Source: Trametes villosa (taxonomy: Eukaryota > Basidiomycota > Agaricomycetes > Polyporales > Polyporaceae). From it: a stretch of DNA of 64,000 nt. A program made the translations under genes and the position numbers. The notes under the pieces were generated by a model, which was not told where the DNA came from, searched no databases, and was given only the letters and a program-made list of their open reading frames with translations. How positions within the stretch are numbered: the stretch's first letter is position 1; each line of letters opens with the position of its first letter. Positions 49,546 to 59,868 of the stretch are shown piece by piece. Location of the stretch: the NCBI GenBank assembly GCA_002964805.2, contig PUDQ02000049.1:124001-188000 (forward strand). Reading direction: 5' to 3'.

Positions 49546-51354
49546 CTAGTAGTTCGAGCTCACCGTATCGAAGACAATGCCATACTCCCAAAGATACACG
49601 CGGCGCACTTCAGATTCAGGCGCTGCAAGACGCAAGCGTAGGGTACGGATCTTCATCCGCGTCGAGATCGTGCCCGGAATGGCATTCCCCGCGTCACCGT
49701 CGTCCTCTTCCACCCCGACGGGAGCCAGAGCGTGATTTCCAGGGGTCGCAGCTGGGGGCGCGCATATTACGTGCTCCAGGAACTCCAGCTCCATCTCGCC
49801 CTCTTCTTCCGTTTCGCGCGCAAGCACGATCCGCGACCCGACCTTGCCCTGCTCAGGCCCATCGAGGTAGCCCACGCGCTCGACGACCTGCAGCCCCGAG
49901 GCCCATTCCTCCCAAAGAAAGTGGGGAGGGTGCCTGCCCTTGTCGACGAGCTCGGCGCAAGCAAGAAGTACATCTCGCGGGACGAAGATGAGCACCTGCT
50001 TGTGCTCGCACTCGAGTTCGGGGGAATCACTGCCAGTGTCCTTCCTACTCTCCACGTTGATCACGTAGACCTCTTGACGAGGGTCGAACTGGCAGAATAC
50101 TGAGCTGGGAGAGGCTGTACCAGTGTGGGAATTGATAGAGACTGCGCAGCGTTGCCAGTCGGTGTGCGGAGGAAGAAGGCCCAGAGTGAGCTTCTTAGCG
50201 GGGCCGGCGTCGTGGCCCACCCTTGCGCCGAGGTCGTAGAGGCCGATCTTCTTGCTGCGGACGAGGATTACGCGGGTGTGGTCGAGAAACGTAGCTACGT
50301 TCCTGGAGGAGACTCCTATCTTGTGTGTACGCTTCAAGTTACTCGCAGATGAGAACATTGCCCACCATGCGGTATCACAGCCTAGAGCTCGGCAAGAATG
50401 ACTCGGACGCACTCACTTTACCAACACACTTGCCAGTTTTCCAGTCCCAGAGCGCAACAAAGTATGTCGACCTGTCATTGGTTTCGTATCTTATGATGAG
50501 AGCCTTGTCGCCGTGTACCAGGAGTTTGACCATTATCAAGCACATGTTGTCGCATTTGCAGACGCAAACCAACGGGCGAGAGGCGCTAGGATGGACCCCG
50601 CCGCTAGATAACGACTTCAGCGACAGGAACATGGAAGCGTTCATGATTCTAAATTCGTGAGTATCCTTCAGGACTGACGAGACTCTGGAAGAACATACCG
50701 ATTGATGGATAGTACAGCTATGAGATCCTGGGCCGGATCCGCGGCGATCTCGAGCCTGAGGGGGTATACACGACGATCTTGCGAGTGCGGCACCGTCCAC
50801 TTCCGCCGTTGTGCGATCCCCAGTGGACTGGCGAATTGGGTACACTTGATATCCGCTGAGTCTATGTCCGCTGGGTCTCGCGTGGAAGTGAAGAGTAGGC
50901 CGCCCGGATGGAAGCGTTCGAATACGATTGGTTCCAGTTCGCCCGGAGGCCTATGTACCGCCGCGGCCGCCCTGCCGGAGTGCCGCAATCGAAACCGAAG
51001 GGTATTCCAAGCACGGCCGTACCGCTTAACGCGTTCAAGCCTCTGTTCAAGAAGGACGCGGCCGCAATCGTCAGGTGGGGAAGTGTCCACCAGCTTCGAC
51101 GCGGCGAGAGCAATCTTGTAGGAAAGGAGAGGAGTCTTCATTATCAGATTGAAAGTCTCCAGCATATCCATGCATCCGTACAAAGAATTCAATCAGCTCT
51201 AGGGGACCGTCGCAAAATGTGCCTCGACGGCACCGTGACGTGGTTGAACGCGGGTGCTTACCTCTTTGCATTTGCAGAGCGATCTGACATCAATATTGTC
51301 GAGTATCTCCACCAACAGTTCGTTGGGCATGCAGAGAAGGCGAAGGTGGTCCAT
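49546..51354 (-). CDS. F-box-like protein, tandem paralogue B (weak first acceptor)
   Basis: Exons 51354-51262, 51156-50699, 50648-50422 and 50315-49546 give about 515 aa. Exon 1 is 93 nt, as in paralogue A, and encodes MPNELLVEILDNIDVRSLC. Shared motifs are TPLLSYKIALA, CTQFASPLGIA, ALWDWKTGK, VATFLDHTRV and a C-terminus YLWEYGIVFDTVSSNY. Where paralogue A has a CACAG acceptor just before VCRI, the matching position here reads CATGG, with no AG. The only in-frame acceptor is a poor GGAG 10 nt further on, which removes the VCR part of the F-box. The gene may be functionally weakened or mis-spliced; the remaining exons look intact. Confidence 0.62.
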
Positions 51355-51699
51355 GGAGGTGGTCCAATGGAAGGTAGTACCAGCCTCGTGCAAGTCTTGC
51401 ACCAGGAGTCGTGAGCGTCGGCTGAGGTCAGCGCTCTCGGATAACAGCCGCACGCGAGGTTGTAGGCGCGTAGGCGCCTATTTTTAAGCGTAAGTTGTTC
51501 TCGAGTTGGGTGAGTGGAGGGTTCGAACAAGGAAACCCCGAATTCGCGCCGCATGGGTATTTCAGGGAACCATGAAGTGTACATATGTCGCTCGCACTAC
51601 TAGAACCCCGTGGTGGCTCACGGGGGTGTTTCGGCAAGACGGCACCCGCTGACACCCATTCCGAACGAAAGTTAAAAGACAACGAACCGCATACTCGAC

Positions 51700-53345
51700 C
51701 TAGTCATACCCATTCTTGCCGGGAACGACACCGTGCGCGGGCCCGCCCTTGCCATACATCCTGCGCAAGTCGCCCGCGAGCTTCTCCGGCTGCTCGAATG
51801 CGGCAAAGTGTCCGCCCTTGTCGTGCTCGGACTCGAACACGAGCTTGCCAAGCATGTGCGACCACCTGAGGAGATGAGTATCCACAGCGTGTCGGAGTGA
51901 GCACAAGCGCGGACGGCAGAATGGAAAGACGCACGACTTCGGGAGCCTCATGATCTCGCCGGGGAAGTAGGAGACGCCGACGGGGACGGACTTCCACTCC
52001 ACGCCCAGCGTAGCGTCGTGCGTTTTCCCGCCCGTCAGCTCGTAGTAGATGCGGCCCGCAGCTGCGGGGCCCGCACGCGAGAACCAGTAGACGGAGATCC
52101 ATTCGAGCACTAGCAGGATGTGATCAATACGTAGTAGGCGTGGAGTGTGCTGCGGCGGGACGTAGACGGAGCATACCTTCGTCCTCGGTCCAAGGGTAGC
52201 TGTCAGACCAGCCCACGAGCTTCTCGTAGATCCAGGCAAGGAGTCCGACGGGCGAGTCGGCGAGGTTATATCCGAGCGTCTGCGGCTTCGTCGCCTGCTC
52301 GACAAAGTACCCCATTCCCTTCGTGCGCCACTGTTGCATATTCTTGAAGCTAGCTACCGCAGTCTTGTTGAAGGGAAGGAAGAGGGAACCGAGGAAGATG
52401 AGGGGGTGGGAGAGCGGTGAAGGAGTGCCTTTCCTGTGTATCAGGACGGAGATGTTAGGAGGATGAAGAGAGCGCTGCAGTGGTGAGCCATACATGGGCA
52501 TGTTCGTGTGCCATGCCTTGATGTGTTTATGACCGTAGTGGGTCACAGCGTGGAGGCCGAGCTGTAAAATTCGATGAGTGGCAATTAATACCAACTTGAA
52601 TGCACGTGAAGCGCTTACGAGATGTCCCCAGTCTCCACCCTGGTACACTGAGCGAGCGAATGGTGAGTATGCATGAATACGGATAGAACGCGCGCGCAGT
52701 ACTTACCGTATTCATCGTATCCCAAGGATACCATGAGCTTATTGAAGACCTAGCTTCCCAGTCAGCTCCTCGATACATGCTACGTCCGGCGGCGGCGTAC
52801 CTCTGTATACTGACGCGCCGCAAAGCCCGGCTTCTTGGGTGCCTCAGAGAAACCGAAGCCAGGGAGGCTGATAGAAACGACATGGAAGCTGGGATGATCA
52901 TCCGCCTTCGCTGTCAGGAGTGGCAAGATCTTCTTGGCTTCCAAGAAGTCGCCTGGCCCTGGCGACGACTTAGGGATTAGAACGCGCTTGAAAACGGAGA
53001 GCATATGGGACGGAACCTACAGCCGTGGACGAAAAGGAGCGGGATGGCGTTCTTGACCTCGCTCTTCTGGTGGACGTAGTGGATGTTGAGCGTGCCGAAG
53101 CCGTCAACTTCGATGTCGCGCGTGAACATGGGAAGTTTGTTGATCTCGGCCTCGGCTTTGCGCCAGTCAAAGCTGTCCTTCCAATAGGCAACAAGCCGCT
53201 TGATGTCCTCGAGCGGGACACCATAGTCCCACCCCGCACCGTCGAGTTCATCGGGGAAGCGCACAAGCTCGAGTTTCTTGTGCAGGGTCTCGAGCTCGGC
53301 GTCAGATACGGCGAGGGTGAAAGGCTGCTCCGTAGCGGCGGCCAT
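51700..53345 (-). CDS. Epoxide hydrolase, copy 3
   Basis: Eight exons (53345-53021, 52958-52801, 52749-52707, 52647-52619, 52561-52494, 52433-52177, 52109-51935, 51865-51700) give 406 aa. Exon lengths are identical to copies 1 and 2. HGWPGDF, GGDWG (Asp 181), YWFSRAG and [11 protein letters not shown] are all kept, so the enzyme should be active. It is closer to copy 1 in exon 6 (SPLSHPL). It is transcribed opposite to the other two copies and about 11 kb away, with F-box genes between. The start ATG is set by the conserved TEQPFTLAVSDAELETL motif. Confidence 0.93.
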
Positions 53346-53403
53346 ATTCAACGTGCGCGGAAGAAGAGTGGCAGGTGTCGCGTCAACGCCGCGAGAGATG
53401 CTG

Positions 53404-53409
53404 TTATAT
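53404..53409 (-). promoter_or_regulatory. TATA box of epoxide hydrolase 3
   Basis: Minus strand CCATATAACAG lies about 60 bp before the ATG at 53345, a normal distance for a fungal TATA box with a short leader. Confidence 0.45.
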
Positions 53410-53522
53410 GGAGCCCGCAGTGGCAGTCCCGTGGGCGAAGGCGCTCGCCTATGGTAGCACGAGTCCGACATCGGGATGCTGTCAAAGGCCTCGACAGAGT
53501 GGAAGCGTAATTCCTGATTGAG

Positions 53523-54026
53523 TCAGCGACTCCCACTAGCACTCGGGCTCGGACGCCACGGCGGCCGGCCACGGAGGCTTCGTCGCGCGTGTGCAACCGA
53601 GAGCCATGCCAGGAGCGCCTCGGGTACGGGTGGTCTGTGGAGAGAAGACATCAGCTGAGCATGCCCGGTGAGAAGGGGCTGCTCGTACTCAGTAGGCCAA
53701 GCAAGGGAGAGGGTGTAGTAGAAGTAGCGGTGCAAGAACAAACCCCAAGCGCCCATACCAAGGTTGTCCTCGAACTCCGCGCGAAACTCAGGCGTGCTTG
53801 CTTCCTCCATCGTAGCCCAACGCACTGCACCTGATACTATCGATTCAGCTCTCACTGCAACATACGATCGCATCATAATACTGCTCCCAAACAGCTCCAA
53901 ATTCCGTTTTCCCCAATCGAGGCCGCTCTGTTCTTCAGAGATGGGCTGCTCGTGGCATAGCCATCCGCCGGGCCGCCACCCGTCTCCCAGCTGACGGGCA
54001 TTCACAGGAGGCCAGGTATATTCCAT
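53523..54026 (-). CDS. Conserved-looking protein of unknown function
   Basis: A 168-codon frame starting MEYTWPPVNARQLGDGWRPG. It contains AVRAESIVSGAVRWATMEEA, then STPEFRAEFEDNLGMGAWGL and FLHRYFYYTLSLAWPTE, ending with ALLAWLSVAHARRSLRGRPP. A 57-nt in-phase intron is possible near WPTE (GTACGAG...CTCCACAG). Ordered hydrophobic and acidic segments suggest a real protein, but no domain is recognised. It starts 141 bp from, and is transcribed away from, the D-erythronate dehydrogenase-like gene, so the two may be co-regulated. Confidence 0.5.
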   Translation of the reverse strand: MEYTWPPVNARQLGDGWRPGGWLCHEQPISEEQSGLDWGKRNLELFGSSIMMRSYVAVRAESIVSGAVRWATMEEASTPEFRAEFEDNLGMGAWGLFLHRYFYYTLSLAWPTEYEQPLLTGHAQLMSSLHRPPVPEALLAWLSVAHARRSLRGRPPWRPSPSASGSR

Positions 54027-54167
54027 GTAACAAGCTGTCCCTCGCTATCAGTTAGCTTACTCCTTCCGCTTGTAGCCGCAGACGAAGGTAGGAGTCCGAT
54101 CGGCTGGGGTTCTCGACCTGTCCCGCGCTGACGACTGGACTGCACAGCATACAATCTACAAGCTACT
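54027..54167. promoter_or_regulatory. 141-bp bidirectional promoter region
   Basis: Shared spacer between divergent start codons at 54026 (minus) and 54168 (plus). No TATA box stands out on either strand. Confidence 0.5.
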
Positions 54168-55420
54168 ATGTCGAGCAATGTGATCCTCATCACGGGAGCC
54201 GGAGGCTTTCTCGGCGGATTGGTGCGTTCAAACATCTAAGACGTCGCTGTCAACCTGCTAGATTACTAACGCTCCTACCCGCATACAGCTCGCCAAGGCC
54301 CTCCTCTCCGACGCACGATCGCCAGACGTCAAGCTCATCCTCGCCGATGTCGTGCTGCCCAAAGTTCCTCCTGGGGCGAACGCCCTCGCCCTCCAGGTAG
54401 ACTTGACAGATCCCGCTCAAGCGTCCGCGTTGTTCGAGACCCCCCACGGGGTTCCCGACACTGTGTACTGCCTCCATGGGATCATGTCGCGCGGATCTGA
54501 GGACAACTTCGACTTCGGTATCAAGGTGCCTATTCTCTGGGGCTCTCAGTACTAGTGTGCTGCCGTATGCTCACCCTGCATGATAGGTGAACATTGACTC
54601 CGTCCGCTCCGTGCTCGACGCAGCGCGACACGCAGGCGAACGAACCGGGACCCTCATCAAGTTCATCCTAACCTCCTCGCTCGCCGTCTACGGAGGCCCT
54701 CTCGTACGTCCACCAGTTGACATTGCACCGCACGCGCTGACACACCCGCAGCCCGACGTCGTGACCCACGACACGATCGCAACGCCTCAGAGCGCATACG
54801 GCATGGCCAAGCTCGTCGACGAGCTCTTCATCAACGAATACACCCGCCGCGGCTTCGTCGACGGCCGCATCCTCCGCCTCCCCACCATCGCTGTCCGCCC
54901 CGGGCCCCCGTCCGCAGCTGCCTCCTCCTTCATCTCTGGTACGCTGCGCCCGCTCCTCACCTCTTATACCGAGCTCACCGACTCCACCCGCCCAATAGCT
55001 ATCATCCGCGAGCCCCTCCAAGGCACGCCCACGACCTGCCCCATCGGCTCCTCGCCCACCTCCCCCGCGCTCTCCACCCTCGCTCTCTGGCTCGCCAGCC
55101 CCGAAACGACGATCCGCAACCTCGTGCACGCGCGGCACGTCGCCGCCTCCCGCTTCCTCGCACACACGCGCGTCGTGTGCCTCCCGGGGTTCACGACGAC
55201 GGTGCGCGAGGAGCTCGCGGCGCTCGAGCGCGTCGCGGGGCGCGCGGCCGTCGAGCTGGTAACGTTTGAGGAGGACGAGACGAGCCGGCGCGTGGTCGCG
55301 TCGTGGCCGGGGAGGTTCGATAATGCGTATGCGCTCAGTTTAGGGTTTGCCGTGGATGAGGGTGGGATGGAGCCGATCGTGCGGCGATTCAAGGAGCAGC
55401 TGGAGGCTGGCCAGGTGTAG
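54168..55420 (+). CDS. denD: D-erythronate dehydrogenase-like extended SDR
   Basis: Five exons (54168-54221, 54289-54525, 54587-54703, 54752-54938, 54999-55420) give about 338 aa. The NAD-binding glycine motif TGAGGFLGG is at residues 9-17. TSSLAVYGGPL (Ser 127/128) and YGMAK (Tyr 152, Lys 156) supply the catalytic triad. RLPTIAVRPGPPSAAASSF, IIREPLQG and SWPGRFDNAYALSLGF match the DenD family, which oxidises D-erythronate (or related four-carbon sugar acids) to the 2-oxo acid. Two introns (48 nt at 54704-54751 and 60 nt at 54939-54998) are stop-free and multiples of three. They are called as introns because removing them restores the family motifs GGPLPDVV and SSFISAIIREPL. Substrate is inferred from family only. 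Confidence 0.87.
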
Positions 55421-56212
55421 CTCAGAAGAGCGTTCATCGTATCCACTCACGCAGGATCTCACACCAAACATTGAACATATTCAGCTTGATGCATATCTCG
55501 CCTGGACCACAGGCAGCGGTGAGCACGATCCGCAGACCGCAATAAGTAATTCCCAATCTCCATCTACCACCAAGTACGTATACGTACGACACTCTCAATC
55601 ACAAAACACAAACACAAAACACAGACTAAGAAAGTAAAAGGAAAACAACTGTGGCAGCCAGCGCGACATCGCGAAAGAGAGCAGACGGTAGTACGTATAC
55701 GTGCTACTAACGAGCATCCGCTCCGCGGCCGCGGCCGGCGTTGGCAGGCGGCCACAGAGCGACATAAATATTGAAAAAGAATATACGGTATGGGCGGGGC
55801 AGCGAGACGAGAACCACGAAAGAGAAGGAGAAGCAGAAACAGAACGGGAACGGGAAGTCGTCAAAAAGGAGCGGGAGGGGTCGTAGTCGTAGCACACGTT
55901 ACGCGAAACCGGCCCCCTACACACGCACATACAGTTCGCAGGCGGCGATTGAGGATGGGGGCTCGGCTCCTTGCTACGCTGCGCCGCCCCTACCCCAACC
56001 ACGCCCGCCCGCGCGCCCATACGCGCACAAAAGACCAGTCCCAGATCGACAAGCACAACATCAGCTGCAGAAAAGGGGGGAGCCAAAGCCAAAGCCAGAA
56101 CCAGAACCAGAACCGTGGTATCTTTTTACATCGTCCAGGGACCAATCCAGCAGGCAGAGCGTGGGGGGCGTGGCCGTCGTGACTATCGGTCCTCATCCTC
56201 CCCGTGCGCCGC
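55421..56212. other. Convergent 3' region with simple repeats
   Basis: 3' flanks of two convergent genes. Low-complexity purine or A/C-rich stretches (CACAAAACACAAAC near 55600, AGAGAAGGAGAAGCAG near 55820) and a hexamer repeat near 56081. No gene. Confidence 0.5.
56081..56115. repeat. AGCCAA/ACCAGA hexamer microsatellite
   Basis: About six tandem imperfect hexamers (AGCCAA then ACCAGA) just downstream of the Msb2-like gene's stop codon, probably in its 3' UTR. Confidence 0.7.
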
Positions 56213-59200
56213 CTACCAGTTCATCGTGTTGTCGCGCAGGATCGGCGCGCCGATCGGCGGCCGCTGGCGCATCGTCGGGTTGAACGGGTCCTCCGAGTAC
56301 GCCGCGCCCGTCGCGCTCTGCGGCTGGACGTACGCCTGCGGCATCGCGCCCTGCTGCTGCGGCTCCGCCGCGCTCAGCGAGTCCGCGGCGTAGTAGAACG
56401 AGCGGCGGCGCTGGCCGCCCACACTGTCGCGGTCGAACTCGTGGTCCTCCGGCGGCGCGCCGATGAACTCGTTCTCGCGTGGGTCCGCGAGGCGGCGGTG
56501 CGCGAGCTCGCGGCGCTGCTTCACCGCGCGGAACACGAGGAACGCGAGGATGAGGAGCGCGATCGCGCCCAGAGAGCTCACCACGCCGATGATCGCGTCC
56601 TCGCGCGTCTTCGACGACGACGACGCGCTCGAGGCGGCGCTACCGCTCCCGCTGCTGCTCCCGTCGCCGCCCGTCCCGCCCGAGGCGTCCGTGACGGGGA
56701 ACGAGGACACGACGTGCGCGGCGAGGTCGTGGTACGGCGAGGGCAGGCCCGTGTAGAACGCGGACGAGGTCACCTTGAGCTGCTGCGCGAGGTCGTCGAC
56801 GCTCCCCGAGGGCACCCAGCCGAGCCACGTCGTCTGCAGGAGCGCGACGTCCGCGGGCCCGGTGTACTCGTCCGGCTTGAAGACCTTGAGCTCGTACGTC
56901 TTCACCTGGCTCGCGGACAGCGCGAGCGAGTTCTGCAGGATCGGCGACATCCACGCGAAGATCTGCGAGGACGACGTCTGGTTCTGCGCGACGAACTTCC
57001 AGTTCAGCGCCGAGTCGAACAGGATCGAGATGAGCGAGTAGTTGGTGAGATCCGGGTCGCCCGGGTGCGAGCCCTCGGCGGGGAAGATCTGGACGGGGAT
57101 GTTCGAGGGAAGCGCAGGGGAGGTGGGCTTCGCGGTCGGGGCCTGGGACGACGGCGACGAGAACGTGAACGTGGTGATGGGCTCGCTGGGGTTCACAGAC
57201 GAGGTCGGCTCCGCACTGCTCGTGGTCGCAAGGAACAAACTCGACTGGGTGACGAACGTGAACTCGGAGTTGACCGACGGGGTCGACGTAAGAGGGACAG
57301 TCGACGTCGAGAGCGAGGTGAAGTTCATCGTCGAGGTGAGCGAGGGGAAGCTGATGACAGTGCCGTTGCTGGACACAGTGGAGCTAGCGTTCCCGCTGTC
57401 GGTGATGGTCGCGTTCAAGATGGTCGAGCTCCCGCTGAACGTCGTCGTCGAACCATTCCCGGGGGCAGAGGTAATCTGCGACCTGCAAGCATATATGCGT
57501 CAGCCCGATCCTACTACACCAACTGCACGTATCCCAAACTCACGCTCCACTCGAAAACGTAGTAGTCGCATTTCCAGATACCGACGTGATGGAGGAGGCG
57601 CCCGAGGTAATGGTGCCCGAGCCGGACGTGATAGTGCCGTTCGCGCTCCCGGTGACGCTCGCCGAGAACGAGGTGGTCGAGTTCCCGGGTGCATCCGTGA
57701 TCGACGCAGAGGCGGAGGATGCCGTGATGGACGCGACGGACGAGCTCGACGAGCCACCGAAGATCGACGTCAGGTCGATCGACGTCGGGAACAGCCCACC
57801 GCTGCTCGAGCTCGCGCTCGCAGAGCTGGGCTGCGCAGAGCCAGAGACGGAGCCCGAGGGAGCCGACGCGGACGTGATAGACGCAGACGAGGACGCGGAT
57901 CCAGAGGACGCGACGGAGGTCGGGAAGAGGGGCGGGAGCGACGACGGGAAGAGCGAGCTGAAGAACGACGACAGCGGGTCGGCGGGCGCAGACGAAGATG
58001 CGGAAACGCTCGAAGGCTCGCCCGACGGCGCGCTGGATGCGGACGCAGATGCGGACGCGCTCACGCTCGTAGGGCCGCTAGGCGCAGCCGAATCCGAGCC
58101 GCTGGGCGCCGAGGTTGGGGGCGCCTGGCTGGAAACGGACGTAGGCTCCTGGCTCGCGGACGTCGGCGCCGCGCTGCTCGTCGGCGGGGGCGCAACAGCA
58201 GAAGTGAACGACGAGAACTGAGATGAGAGGGCGGACGTGAACGACGAGGCCTGCGACTCCTGTGCTGAAGTGAACGACGAGAACTGGGAGCCGACCGCCG
58301 ACGTGAGCGAGCCGATGATAGACGTGATCGGCCCGATGGGGTCAAAGGGCGATGTAGTGGATGCCGAGACGCTCGCGGAGGGCGCGGCGCTCGACGGGGT
58401 ATCGGTGGGGGCCGAGGCGGATGCGGAGGCAGAGTCCGACGCGGAGAGAGAGGCGGATGAGGACGCGGAGTCCGTCGAAGACGCAGATGCGCTGGACGAG
58501 GCCGCGGAGGAGGCGCTGGCGCTTGAGCTCGCAGACGCGGTTGACGACGCGCTGTCGCTGGAGGTCGCAGAGGACGTCGCGCTCGCAGAGACAGAGTCAG
58601 ACGCGGATGCGCTTGAGGAGGCAGACGCAGAGGTAGACGCCGAGTCGGACGCGCTCGATGTCAAAGACGCGGAAACAGTCGACGACGCGCTATCGCTCGT
58701 GGCCGAGGACCCATCCGAGCTCGAGGCGGGCACGCTCGTCGGTGCGTCCGCGATGCTCGTCGAGCTGGCGGAGACAAGCGACGTGGTGGTCGGGTCGTCA
58801 TCCCCAGGGAGTATGTCGTTGACGGTGTCACCGAGGAAGTCGCCAGTGTTGCTGATCGTGCCGCCCAAGAAGTCGCCGGTGTCGCCTACGACGTTGCCCA
58901 AGAAGTCGCCGGTGCTGCCTATGAAAGACAAACAGCGGTGAGTTGACTATTATCTGACGCTATTCGGGCGAAACTGTTCGGGTCCCCCGGCCACATGCCA
59001 GGCTGAACCGCAACCACCTCAATGCGTACCAGGCATTATGAAGGGTTGGAGTTTTGGTGAATACCTCGCCCATCCCCCTGCCTACGTCTCGCATGCCATT
59101 TATGCTCAAAATGGTAACAACGCGATCGGCCAACACAAGCGCCCGCCCCCACACGAGCTGTCGCGACGCTCTCTCTCAATGGCGCACGCGGGACCACACC

Positions 59201-59868
59201 ACTCGACGTCGGACCTGCGACGAGCAGGAGCCGATGCGCGAGTGTGTGACAGCACGCCGAGAGATTGCATATGGCGCGGGCGAGGGGCGGTGGGGGCTCA
59301 TCAACGGCGGACAGCTGATGATCAACACGGAACGTGAAGCCGCGTTAGAGGACAGCGCGCATCTTGGCTAGCGGTGAGAATACGGTGACGATCGAGCGGG
59401 ATTTTCTGGGCATGCAGCAGAGCCTGAGGAGAGCGAGAAGGGCAGCGGAAGGTTGAGCGGCCATGGAGATGGGGGTTTCAGGCTGGCGAGCGTGGGGGAA
59501 AGCGGAAAGACGAGGCACGATGGAACATACCGCTGTCCAACTCCATTCTCCAGCTGGCGAACATCGCTTGCGAGGCCGATAGCTGCAAGAACGAGAGGAG
59601 GGGGCTCGCAAGCAGGAGGACAGAGTGGACATACAGCGGCAGAGGGTGCCACTACCGACGAACCGCACGAAACAGCATAAAAACACTACTCACCAAGCAC
59701 ATCACCGAGATCGCGCACGTCGAGGAGAGCGGCGAGAGCATCGCGGCGTGTTGCGAGAGAGCGACGGGCATGAGAAGACGTAAACGAAGAATGTGTGGCG
59801 GCGACGGGGGAGACCTGGAGGACGGAAGCGAGCAGAGTAGCGAGGAAAACGTTGGTGGCGAGAAGCAT
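56213..59868 (-). CDS. MSB2: Msb2-like signalling mucin (single-pass membrane sensor)
   Basis: Exons 59868-59694, 58918-57544 and 57482-56213 give about 939 aa in phase. Exon 1 encodes a signal peptide (MLLATNVFLATLLASVLQV, cleavage near VAA). After a 775-nt intron come three 11-residue TGDFLG repeats. A Ser/Ala/Thr mucin domain of some 550 residues, likely heavily O-glycosylated, follows. Residues ~643-781 resemble the Hkr1/Msb2 homology domain: SILFDSALNWKFV, QIFAWMSPILQNSLAL, VKTYELKVFKP, LLQTTWLGWVPSGSVDDLA, KVTSSAFYTG. One transmembrane helix is at ~813-834, then a basic-start cytoplasmic tail of 105 residues. Msb2 proteins sense surface or osmotic cues and feed the Cdc42/Ste20 MAPK pathways. 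An additional small exon inside the long intron cannot be excluded. Confidence 0.85.
58820..58918 (-). repeat. 33-bp tandem repeat encoding TGDFLG units
   Basis: Three consecutive 33-bp units in the Msb2-like gene encode TGDFLGNVVGD, TGDFLGGTISN and TGDFLGDTVND. They lie immediately after the second-exon acceptor. Confidence 0.75.

Noticed and set aside
47264..51354. Treating the two tandem F-box genes as WD40 proteins because of WNWKTG/WDWKTG
   Set aside because: Only a single such motif per protein, no repeat series; the N-terminal F-box defines the family better.
54704..54751. Treating the 48-nt segment as coding, since it is open
   Set aside because: It has GTACGT and CCCGCAG ends, and removing it restores the conserved GGPLPDVV join.
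56204..57562. 452-codon plus-strand frame opposite the Msb2-like gene, and a similar frame at 57042-58226
   Set aside because: Arg-rich antisense shadow of Ser/Ala/Thr-rich coding sequence.
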